Positions 13,195 to 18,820 of a stretch of DNA of 18,820 nt are shown here, piece after piece. The first letter of the stretch is position 1; each line of letters starts with the position of its first letter. The stretch lies in NCBI RefSeq assembly GCF_009906855.1, contig NZ_CP047651.1:1-18820 (forward strand), in the 5' to 3' direction. Source of the stretch: Xylophilus rhododendri (lineage in GTDB: Bacteria; Pseudomonadota; Gammaproteobacteria; Burkholderiales; Burkholderiaceae_C). The position numbers and the translations under genes were made by a program. The notes below the pieces were generated by a model. It ran no database searches. It was not told the origin of the DNA and saw only the letters and a list, made by a program, of their open reading frames with translations.

Positions 13195-13842
13195 ATGAAA
13201 AAACCGCAATCACCCTTGCCGCTGGTGGCCCGGATCTATCTGCGTGTCAGCACTGACGCGCAGGATCTGGAACGCCAAGAGAACATCATCGAGACCGCCC
13301 GTTCGGCCGGGTACTACGTCGCCGGCGTGTACCGCGAGAAGGCATCGGGCGCACGCGCCGACCGGCCTGAGCTGCTGCGCATGGTGGACGATCTACAGGC
13401 CGGCGAAGTGGTGATCGCCGAGAAGATGGACCGCATCAGCCGCCTGCCCTTGCCCGAAGCGGAACGGCTCATCGCATCCATCCAGGCCAAGGGCGCACGC
13501 CTGGCCATTCCGGGCGTCGTCGATCTGTCCGAGCTGGCCGCCAACGCTGAGGGCGTTGCCAAGATCGTCCTTGAGGCCGTGCAAGGGATGCTGCTGCGCC
13601 TGGCCCTGCAGATGGCACGCAGCGACTACGAGGACCGGCGTGAACGGCAGAGCCAGGGAATCGAGCTGGCCAAGGCTGCAGGAAAGTACCGCGGCCGGCG
13701 TGCCGATCCCAAGCGTCATGCACAAGTGATCGCCTTGCGCAGTTCCGGCCACAGCATCGCCAGGACCGCGGAGCTTGCTGGCTGCAGCCTGTCTCAGGTC
13801 AAGCGAATCTGGGCCGAAGGCAAGTCACTTGCCGCTGAGTGA
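13195..13842 (+). CDS. Second serine recombinase, resolvase family
   Basis: A 215-residue small serine recombinase. IYLRVSTDAQD places the nucleophile at Ser19. VIAEKMDRISRL (about 73-84) and the E-helix segment carry the usual Arg residues. A GKYRGRR hinge leads to a C-terminal helix-turn-helix (HSIARTAELAGCSLSQVKRIWAEG). AGAGGA precedes the ATG. It differs clearly from the recombinase at 3771, so the plasmid carries two enzymes plus a remnant. One probably resolves multimers and the other came with mobile DNA; which is which is not shown. A ParG-type box array begins 8 bases after its stop. Confidence 0.88.
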   Translation: MKKPQSPLPLVARIYLRVSTDAQDLERQENIIETARSAGYYVAGVYREKASGARADRPELLRMVDDLQAGEVVIAEKMDRISRLPLPEAERLIASIQAKGARLAIPGVVDLSELAANAEGVAKIVLEAVQGMLLRLALQMARSDYEDRRERQSQGIELAKAAGKYRGRRADPKRHAQVIALRSSGHSIARTAELAGCSLSQVKRIWAEGKSLAAE

Positions 13843-13850
13843 GATGCATA

Positions 13851-13886
13851 ACTCAAATGATGCGAAGAGTTTTTACTCATTTGATG
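13851..13886. promoter_or_regulatory. Orphan ParG-type box array
   Basis: Tetramers on an 8-bp register at 13851, 13859, 13867, 13875 and 13883: ACTC, GATG, GAGT, ACTC, GATG. The set ACTC, GATG and GAGT, including the imperfect GATG, is the same as in the parA upstream arrays. No partition gene is adjacent, so this may be an extra centromere copy or an operator for a nearby gene. Confidence 0.5.
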
Positions 13887-13921
13887 GAATGGGTGTTCTA
13901 GAAATCACCTGTGCCTGGTGC

Positions 13922-13937
13922 CACCACTGCAGTGGTG
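13922..13937. repeat. Perfect 16-bp palindrome
   Basis: CACCACTGCAGTGGTG reads the same on both strands. It lies in the 373-base gap 13843-14215, which also holds the ParG-type array, GTGATAC twice at 9-bp spacing (14041, 14050), CACTC-TGAG-GAGTG (14071-14084) and the 12-bp palindrome CTCAAATTTGAG (14164-14175). It may be an operator or recombination site. Confidence 0.6.
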
Positions 13938-14215
13938 ACCGCTACGTTGGTGGACCCACTCCAAAGAAGATACACAACGTTTCAATTCCTCTTTAAAAAA
14001 TTCCCCCATACCCCCTGAGGGGCGGATAGCCAAGAGAGCGGTGATACGAGTGATACACGGAGATGACCTGCACTCTGAGGAGTGTCGTCAACCGCGACCA
14101 TCTCATTTTCGAAGTGAATTTAATTGTGTCATTTGAAGTGTGAGCAAAAAATTTATAACGCAACTCAAATTTGAGAATGCAAAAAATGCGTCGGTTCGCA
14201 TGCAATGATGTGCTC

Positions 14216-14965
14216 ATGAACACAAATCCTTCCCCGCTCTCAAACGCTGCATCGCCCGCCGTCTCCTCGGCACCGCCCCTGCCAAACGCAGGGCCTTTTG
14301 CGAATGCGCCGCCCGCAATCCCCTTGACGGCCGCGTTGACTGGCGCAGTACCGCCGGAGGGCACTTCCCCAGCGGTGGACTCTCTGGAGTCACTGGGGTC
14401 ACCGAGTGGGCGTAAGAAAACCCGCAAGCGCAAGACATTGGCCGAGTACGCCAAAGAAATTCGCGAATTGCACTGGCCGACGGTGACCGGCGATCAGGTT
14501 TGGTCCTCTGAAACCGGCGGATTCGCCATGTTGCCCCGAACGGCTGGAATGGTGGCTGAAGTCGTTATCCGCGAAGCCCACAAGAAAATGTTCAAGGCCT
14601 CGAGCGCAGCAGGCACGACCTACATAACGGTTTGGCTGCATGCGCAGGCCTGCGGCGTTGCTCGCATTGACTCGGAAGAGGATGCGGCTTTTGAATCAGG
14701 TTATGGCGGTGAACGTGGCGTAACCACGTTTCGTCGCCATTTGCGTACGTTGAAAGCAATGGGCTTTATCGATTTCGTTGAGGAGAGCCGCGGACGCGTC
14801 AAGTGGATCTTGATCTTCAACCCCTACCAGGTCGTCAAGAAATTACATGAAGAAGGGAATCTAACCACGCCAACATTTCGGGCTGTATCCGAACGCGCAA
14901 TAGGCATCGGCGTCAGCCATGAAATGCAGGAAGAAGACGAAGGAGGAAATGATGTTGCCCAGTAA
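14216..14965 (+). CDS. Plasmid-type protein with probable winged-helix region
   Basis: A 249-residue protein from ATG 14216; in-frame ATGs at 14177 and 14186 are alternatives, and none has a strong ribosome-binding site. The first ~65 residues are Pro/Ala/Ser-rich and disordered, followed by a basic patch GRKKTRKRK. The rest resembles a group of hypothetical proteins I associate with proteobacterial plasmids: FAMLPRT, a helix with REAHKKM, YITVWLHA, then GERGVTTFRRHLRTLKAMGFIDF and WILIFNPYQVV. The last part looks like a winged-helix DNA-binding region. A 12-bp palindrome (14164-14175) lies just upstream and may be its operator. A role in replication or copy control is only a guess. Confidence 0.7.
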   Translation: MNTNPSPLSNAASPAVSSAPPLPNAGPFANAPPAIPLTAALTGAVPPEGTSPAVDSLESLGSPSGRKKTRKRKTLAEYAKEIRELHWPTVTGDQVWSSETGGFAMLPRTAGMVAEVVIREAHKKMFKASSAAGTTYITVWLHAQACGVARIDSEEDAAFESGYGGERGVTTFRRHLRTLKAMGFIDFVEESRGRVKWILIFNPYQVVKKLHEEGNLTTPTFRAVSERAIGIGVSHEMQEEDEGGNDVAQ

Positions 14966-15224
14966 CCGCATGGAATTGCTTGAGGAATTGAACGCCACCA
15001 ACGAGTGCTATGTACGCAAGAAGCTGGCACTTGATGGATACAGCGACTGGCAGCGGCCAGTTGCGCAGCACTGGCTGACCGAGCGCAACCTTGCCCGCAA
15101 GGAAGCCGTGACAAAGTCGCGCATGCGGTGGTTGCGATTACGTGTATTCGTCGCTTTGTGTGGTTTTGTCGGAACGTTGTTGTGGCATTACCCAATCGTC
15201 TTCAACGCCCCGTTTATTCGTTAA
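14952..15224 (+). CDS. Small single-pass membrane protein (90 aa)
   Basis: A 90-residue protein starting at ATG 14952, five bases after AGGAGG and overlapping the previous gene by 14 bases, so it is translationally coupled to it. The N-terminal two thirds are charged and helical (MELLEELNATNECYVRKKLAL). A C-terminal hydrophobic segment LRVFVALCGFVGTLLWHYPIVF (about 63-84) looks like one membrane span. Not recognised. The adjacent ATG at 14949 is too close to the ribosome-binding site. Confidence 0.6.
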   Translation: MLPSNRMELLEELNATNECYVRKKLALDGYSDWQRPVAQHWLTERNLARKEAVTKSRMRWLRLRVFVALCGFVGTLLWHYPIVFNAPFIR

Positions 15225-15266
15225 GTGGGAAATGCGAACGCAGAAGGGCGAGCTGTTTAGGTGCCT

Positions 15267-15554
15267 TTAGACAGGAATACTGTCATCACCTTGCTGCTTG
15301 CTCTTTTGCTGAATTTCAACAGCCCAACCAATTTCTTGCACTTTGAGTATTGCTGCTGCCGCAAGCATTTGACGAAGCATTGGCTGGTGTGTGGAAGGAA
15401 CCGGCTGGCCTTCAAGCATGGATGTGTGCAGCGATGAAACCATTTCTACCGCACTACGAAGTTTATCGTCATGCAAGGCTTGTTCACACAAAGCATTGAG
15501 CCATTCTTGGCTTAGCTCATCCAACTCTTCATTCGGTAATTCTGTAGGTGTCAT
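15267..15554 (-). CDS. Hypothetical helical protein (95 aa)
   Basis: From ATG 15554 the product is 95 residues, acidic at the front (TPTELPNEELDELSQEW) and rich in Gln/Ala/Leu helices. GGTAG lies a few bases upstream. A TTG at 15623 would extend it by 23 residues. It has no signal peptide, membrane span or motif I recognise. It runs convergent to the small membrane-protein gene, with 42 bases between them, and upstream it faces the decayed parA promoter copy. Confidence 0.5.
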   Translation of the reverse strand: MTPTELPNEELDELSQEWLNALCEQALHDDKLRSAVEMVSSLHTSMLEGQPVPSTHQPMLRQMLAAAAILKVQEIGWAVEIQQKSKQQGDDSIPV

Positions 15555-15655
15555 TTCTACCAGCCTTCCATGGGGTTTTAAAAGCACACCGCGATAAATT
15601 AGTCTCAAAAAGTCGCCGTCCAAAGCCTAACTCAAATTCAATTCAAATAAAAATA

Positions 15656-15710
15656 TTTACTCATTTGATTCAATGAGCATATGATGCAATGAGTAAAACA
15701 TCATTTGAGT
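15656..15710 (+). promoter_or_regulatory. Duplicate of the parA promoter and ParG-type array
   Basis: Tetramers at 8-bp spacing from 15659: ACTC, GATT, GAGC, GATG, GAGT, CATC, GAGT. The same region keeps TTTACT (15656-15661) and TATGAT (15680-15685) with an 18-base spacer. Most positions match the array before the intact parA (18462-18516). The boxes are kept although the gene behind them is broken. Confidence 0.6.
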
Positions 15711-15724
15711 CTATGCCGAAAATC

Positions 15725-15960
15725 ATGAAAATCATCGCTGTGCCGAACCAAAAGCCGAAACCACCATCGCCATGCATTCGGCCCGTGCCCTGCAGCTGGG
15801 CGGTGCCGGCGTGCTGCTGGTGGATTCCGATCCGCAGGCAGCACCCAGGACTGCAGCGGTCTGGGGATCAACTGCTGACCCTGGTCGGGGCATTGACCGG
15901 CCGACCATCGACCAGATCTGAAGAACGTTACCAGCAAGACTTTTGCAGTACTGCTATTGC
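15725..15960 (+). pseudogene. Decayed 5' half of a parA gene
   Basis: From ATG 15725 the DNA aligns with the first ~80 codons of the intact parA at 18533, including long identical stretches around the GTGCTGCTGGTGGATTCCGA segment. A 10-base deletion after codon 10 removes the Walker A glycines and shifts the frame, and further indels follow. Similarity fades near 15955, shortly before the stop of the two-gene cassette. The copy cannot make a working ATPase. Confidence 0.85.
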
Positions 15961-16028
15961 CGCGTTGGGCTAATGGCAGTCACTCAAAAGAAATCTTGCA
16001 CTGATGAAGGCGGCTTCAGGGCCTATTG

Positions 16029-17162
16029 TTAAATGTCGCCGGCAGCTGCAATTTCAAAATCACGCTCGTAAAAATACTTTATGCAATTCAGCGTAAATTC
16101 AATGAGAACTGTCCAATCAGCGGGTGAGCATGCCAATATATCATCGGGGAAAAATTGGTGCGCAATTTGGTTTCGTAATTGATAAAATTTCTCACCCATT
16201 TTTTGGACGCTCTCAACTCTTTTTTCCAATGGATCGGTGGATTCGGCAATGACCAAGGATGTGAAAGGCGAACAAGAGGCGTGAAGATCAATGAATTCGT
16301 TGTAGTTTGCGGCTGAGTAGTCTTTAAAAAGCCGATCAATCGAATCTCGTTCGATACGTTTCCAGCCTAATTCCCTATGGCACAAACTTGCAAGCGCCAT
16401 AATATCCATTTGCGCGGATAGCCCTTGGCCTTGCAATGACAATAGAAGACCTCGAACACGTGGTAAGAAAAATATAAACTCTAAAACACGGTAAATTTCC
16501 AAAAAAGCGTGCTGAGGTTTTGTGGCCGTCAAGGCATTGAAAAAATTTTCTTGCGTAAGATGTTTTTTCTCCCGAAGAAATATTTCTCTAATGGATTGCA
16601 GTGCCTTGTCTCCTAATCGGCCAATATTTAATTCTGGATCATAGGTAGAGATGTAATTGGCAATATATTGAGGGGTAATGTTCCCCATCGCCAAAAATGC
16701 GTCATCCACGCTAAATACTGAAATATCCTCCAACGATTGAATAATTACGTCGAGCTTTAGACCTTCTTCTGAACTTGCTGGCCCAGCGATGTATTCTTCC
16801 ACCCAATCTGGCGTAAATCCGCCGGTTGGCATTAATTGAAGTTGGTGGGCAAGAAATAAATAAATTGAACCGGGGATGTTTTCAAACTTAATTCCGTCTT
16901 GGGTGTCTTGCGATAGCGAAAAAAAATGGTCGTCAGCACATTTCATCGTCAAAGCAATGTGCAGTTTATTATCCAGCTTGAAATCATAACCTCTGACTCC
17001 AGAACTGCCTGTCCAAGAATTACCAAGAATTAAGTTATCTAAAACTGCTTTTTCGGTGGCAAAATCTTTAGGTGGAGTAATTTTGCCCACCACTGGCTCA
17101 TTGCGTAAATTTAGAAATTTCCCTAGTGCTGAGGCGGAAAGAGTGGTGAGGTTTTTGCTCAT
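16029..17162 (-). CDS. HEPN-domain protein, putative RNase effector
   Basis: A 377-residue protein, second gene of a coupled pair: its ATG overlaps the upstream TGA in ATGA. I do not recognise the N-terminal ~210 residues. The segment FLEIYRVLEFIFFLPR (about 220-235) begins a helical region that ends in FYQLRNQIAHQF, with Arg330 and His335. This R-x4-H pattern is the signature of HEPN ribonuclease domains, common in abortive-infection and toxin-antitoxin systems. It is cytosolic, with no signal or membrane segment. It is AT-richer than the backbone and lies between a broken and an intact parA, which points to acquired cargo. I infer an RNase effector regulated by its ParB-like neighbour. The HEPN call rests on the motif and helical context only. 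Confidence 0.7.
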   Translation of the reverse strand: MSKNLTTLSASALGKFLNLRNEPVVGKITPPKDFATEKAVLDNLILGNSWTGSSGVRGYDFKLDNKLHIALTMKCADDHFFSLSQDTQDGIKFENIPGSIYLFLAHQLQLMPTGGFTPDWVEEYIAGPASSEEGLKLDVIIQSLEDISVFSVDDAFLAMGNITPQYIANYISTYDPELNIGRLGDKALQSIREIFLREKKHLTQENFFNALTATKPQHAFLEIYRVLEFIFFLPRVRGLLLSLQGQGLSAQMDIMALASLCHRELGWKRIERDSIDRLFKDYSAANYNEFIDLHASCSPFTSLVIAESTDPLEKRVESVQKMGEKFYQLRNQIAHQFFPDDILACSPADWTVLIEFTLNCIKYFYERDFEIAAAGDI

Positions 17163-18340
17163 TTATAAGATGACCAGCAAGGCGTTAAAGTCTCCAAGCT
17201 GTCGGCATGCATAAACATATGCTCAAACGCGCGGAAGAAGAATTCTCGCTCATATTCGCCAATTCGACCTGATCGCGCAGATACTTTTTCGTTTAGCGTC
17301 AGGTAGTCTATAAACGACGCCCCGGACGCAGAACTATTAATTTTTTGAATAATTGCAGCAACTTTATCGGCTAATTCAGGTAGCCTTGTTTGAAGTTCGG
17401 AAAATTCAAAAGGATATCCGGGCTTGCCAAGTAGGTACTGAGCTGCAGCAGCGGAAAAGGCAATACTTGCAGGAGCGCTAGTAAATATGTCTCGTCCTTC
17501 TTTGAAACGTGTGCCTGATCCAACATATTCTTCCGCCATGGCGGTGTTTGCAAACGCTCGATCTAGGGCAGCAAGCAACTTCATAGTCTCAATAAAAGCA
17601 GGTAAAGCCGCTTCATTGGCTGTAGCCTCCGTAGCTTCCATCCGTGCGAAATCCTCCGCCACCTTCTCCTTTAACTCTATATGAGGTTTTCGGGATGTGA
17701 AAGCAAGAAAAAGTTCGACAATGCGCGTTGACCGATACTGACCTGCATCGCTTCGACGCTCTTTATCATCAATATTGAAAACGTCGATGTTTGGGATTTG
17801 CTTGTCAATTTGAAGCAAAACTTGTTTATATATAGTTTCGAGTTGTCGTTTGATATCCCACGGCACTTGCCCGGTATTTAATACCAGCATGCGATAAACT
17901 AAACTATCGAGGTTTTTTGCCAGCCACAAATCTATGCGAATATTTTTGTTAACTAGATTGGTGTTTTCATCGCTTACAGCTGTTTCTAAAGCTGTAGTGC
18001 GCTGCATGCCATCAATTATTGATAGGGATGATTTGCTGATCTTCCCAAACAAATCAAAAAATTGCTCGTTAGTCTCGCAATTTTTTGCTAATGCAAATGT
18101 TTCTTCAGTTACTACGGCCCCAATGACGATCGGGGGCAAGATTGCTCCCTTTCTCAGATCGTCCACCATGCGCGTGCGTATGCTAATGCCTGTTTTTGTT
18201 TTTAATGGCGCGCGTTGCCCTGCTATGCCACCGTTGTCTTTATAAATTTCGTTTACTAAAGATAAGTAGTAATGTACGTCCAGATGTCCCAAGCCAGACA
18301 AACATTGCACTCGTGTGTCAGTTAAAAAAATGGGAGTCAA
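17159..18340 (-). CDS. ParB/DGQHR-like protein of a two-gene cassette
   Basis: A 393-residue protein. The start is a TTG at 18340, preceded by AGGTG about five bases upstream; no in-frame ATG fits. RMVDDLRKGAILPPIVIG (about 57-74) resembles the start of ParB/sulfiredoxin-fold domains. IIDGMQRTTALE (108-119) matches the DGQ(H/Q)R signature of DndB/DGQHR and DUF262 proteins, with Met in place of Gln. VLNTGQVPW (153-161) matches their N-x-T/G-x-x-P motif. Proteins of this fold occur in phosphorothioation control, Type IV restriction (GmrSD) and other defence loci, where the fold can bind or hydrolyse nucleotides. The gene overlaps the HEPN gene by four bases. I infer a sensor or antitoxin-like partner. 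The exact subfamily is unknown. Confidence 0.68.
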   Translation of the reverse strand: MTPIFLTDTRVQCLSGLGHLDVHYYLSLVNEIYKDNGGIAGQRAPLKTKTGISIRTRMVDDLRKGAILPPIVIGAVVTEETFALAKNCETNEQFFDLFGKISKSSLSIIDGMQRTTALETAVSDENTNLVNKNIRIDLWLAKNLDSLVYRMLVLNTGQVPWDIKRQLETIYKQVLLQIDKQIPNIDVFNIDDKERRSDAGQYRSTRIVELFLAFTSRKPHIELKEKVAEDFARMEATEATANEAALPAFIETMKLLAALDRAFANTAMAEEYVGSGTRFKEGRDIFTSAPASIAFSAAAAQYLLGKPGYPFEFSELQTRLPELADKVAAIIQKINSSASGASFIDYLTLNEKVSARSGRIGEYEREFFFRAFEHMFMHADSLETLTPCWSSYK

Positions 18341-18369
18341 GCATGCACCTTTTTTATAGCGTATTTTAA

Positions 18370-18393
18370 ATCCTACCGGATTTTTGGCAGGAT
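18370..18393. promoter_or_regulatory. Inverted repeat upstream of the two-gene cassette
   Basis: ATCCTACC (18370-18377) and GGCAGGAT (18386-18393) pair with one mismatch, 30 bases before the TTG start. On the minus strand TAAAAT and TATAAA follow it and could be -10 elements. The position fits a repressor site. No T-tract in either direction argues for a terminator. Confidence 0.4.
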
Positions 18394-18461
18394 GTTAACA
18401 ACCAATATTTGGGCGGTGAGGCGCCTAAGCTGATCTATGAGCCAGGCTCAAGCAAAACGCG

Positions 18462-18516
18462 TTTACTCATTTGATGTCGTACGTGTATGATGCAATGAGT
18501 AAACCATCATTTGAGT
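18462..18516 (+). promoter_or_regulatory. parA promoter and ParG-type array (centromere candidate)
   Basis: A sigma-70-like promoter, TTTACT (18462-18467), 18 bases, TATGAT (18486-18491), lies within tetramers at 8-bp spacing from 18465: ACTC, GATG, ACGT, GATG, GAGT, CATC, GAGT. In TP228, ParG boxes lie directly upstream of parF as both operator and centromere. This array is in the same place and would give autoregulation of the partition operon. Confidence 0.65.
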
Positions 18517-18532
18517 CTGTGCCAAGGAACCC

Positions 18533-18820
18533 ATGAAAGTCATCGCCGTGCTGAACCAGAAGGGCGGGAGTGGCAAGACCACCATCGCCACGCACCTGGC
18601 CCGTGCCCTGCAGCTGGGCGGGGCCGGCGTGCTGCTGGTGGATTCCGATCCGCAGGGCAGCGCCCGGGACTGGGCGGCGGTCCGGGAGGATCAACCGCTG
18701 ACGGTGGTCGGCATCGACCGGCCGACCATCGATCGGGATCTGAAGAACGTCGCCAGCAAGATGGACTTCGCGGTGATCGACGGCGCACCTCGGGCCTCCG
18801 ATATGGCGGTTTCAGCCATC
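18533..18820 (+). CDS. parA: ParA/ParF-type partition ATPase, N-terminal part (continues at 1-345)
   Basis: The first 96 codons of the partition ATPase. The deviant Walker A motif is QKGGSGKTT (residues 9-17, signature Lys10 and Lys15), and the A' motif is [11 protein letters not shown] (about 34-44, Asp37 and Asp39). The segment [12 protein letters not shown] (near 84-95) carries the Walker B-type Asp. The protein starts directly with [12 protein letters not shown], with no DNA-binding extension, as in ParF. The window ends on a complete codon after SAI, and position 1 continues KAANFVLIPVQPSP in frame. The gene is preceded by the ParG-type array and promoter. A decayed copy of this segment lies at 15725. 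Confidence 0.95.
   Translation, partial: MKVIAVLNQKGGSGKTTIATHLARALQLGGAGVLLVDSDPQGSARDWAAVREDQPLTVVGIDRPTIDRDLKNVASKMDFAVIDGAPRASDMAVSAI

Noticed and set aside
15630..15633. Isolated ACTC upstream of the duplicated array
   Set aside because: It is 29 bp from the next box, off the 8-bp register, so it is not counted as part of the array.
1..18820. CRISPR array, tRNA or rRNA genes, or complete insertion sequence
   Set aside because: No regularly spaced repeat-spacer pattern, cloverleaf-like segment, rRNA-like stretch, or DDE transposase with terminal repeats was found on reading both strands.

Overview
The window reads as one complete small circular plasmid of about 18.8 kb, cut open inside its partition ATPase gene. 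The last 288 bases encode the first 96 residues of a ParA/ParF-type ATPase. The first 345 bases encode the remaining 114 residues in the same frame. The GC-rich backbone and gene families (RepA_C-type initiator, ParF/ParG-like partition, KfrA, YdjM-like protein, umuDC) suggest a beta- or gamma-proteobacterial host, perhaps Burkholderiales or Xanthomonadales. The host cannot be fixed from sequence alone. I see no relaxase, coupling protein or type IV secretion genes.

Backbone (18.46 kb through the join to 4.4 kb): parA-parG-repA lie in one direction. Tandem four-base ACTC/GAGT boxes at exact 8-bp spacing lie upstream of parA, at the parA/parG junction and between parG and repA, as expected for a ParG-type ribbon-helix-helix protein. 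Behind repA is an oriV-like region with poly-C iterons and DnaA-box-like sites. Next come kfrA with a promoter embedded in an operator, a ParE-like toxin without an obvious antitoxin, a small convergent gene, and a serine recombinase.

4.4-6.3 kb (minus strand): a tight three-gene operon encodes a small Walker-type ATPase with a C-terminal membrane segment, an exported coiled-coil protein, and a YdjM-like membrane protein. From 6.3 to 7.55 kb there is little convincing coding sequence, but an unusually dense run of perfect hairpins. Two small AT-richer unknown genes and a strong terminator follow (7.55-8.2 kb), then a hairpin-rich leader and a small unknown gene.

8.9-11.4 kb: an SOS module. 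umuDC and a divergent SRAP/HMCES-type gene share one consensus LexA box. 11.4-12.75 kb: an AT-rich gene for a large exported, cysteine-rich protein with a phage tail-collar-like motif, next to recombinase gene remnants and a second intact serine recombinase (13.2-13.8 kb). 13.85-15.6 kb: another ParG-type box array, a 16-bp palindrome, a plasmid protein with a probable winged-helix region, and two small hypothetical genes.

15.65-18.46 kb: the best candidate for an undescribed system. A translationally coupled pair encodes a ParB/DGQHR-like protein and a protein with a C-terminal HEPN-type RNase motif. The pair lies between an intact parA and a decayed copy of the parA promoter and 5' half, so it looks like a cassette bounded by direct repeats. 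I infer an anti-phage, abortive-infection or toxin-antitoxin role; the sequence does not prove it.
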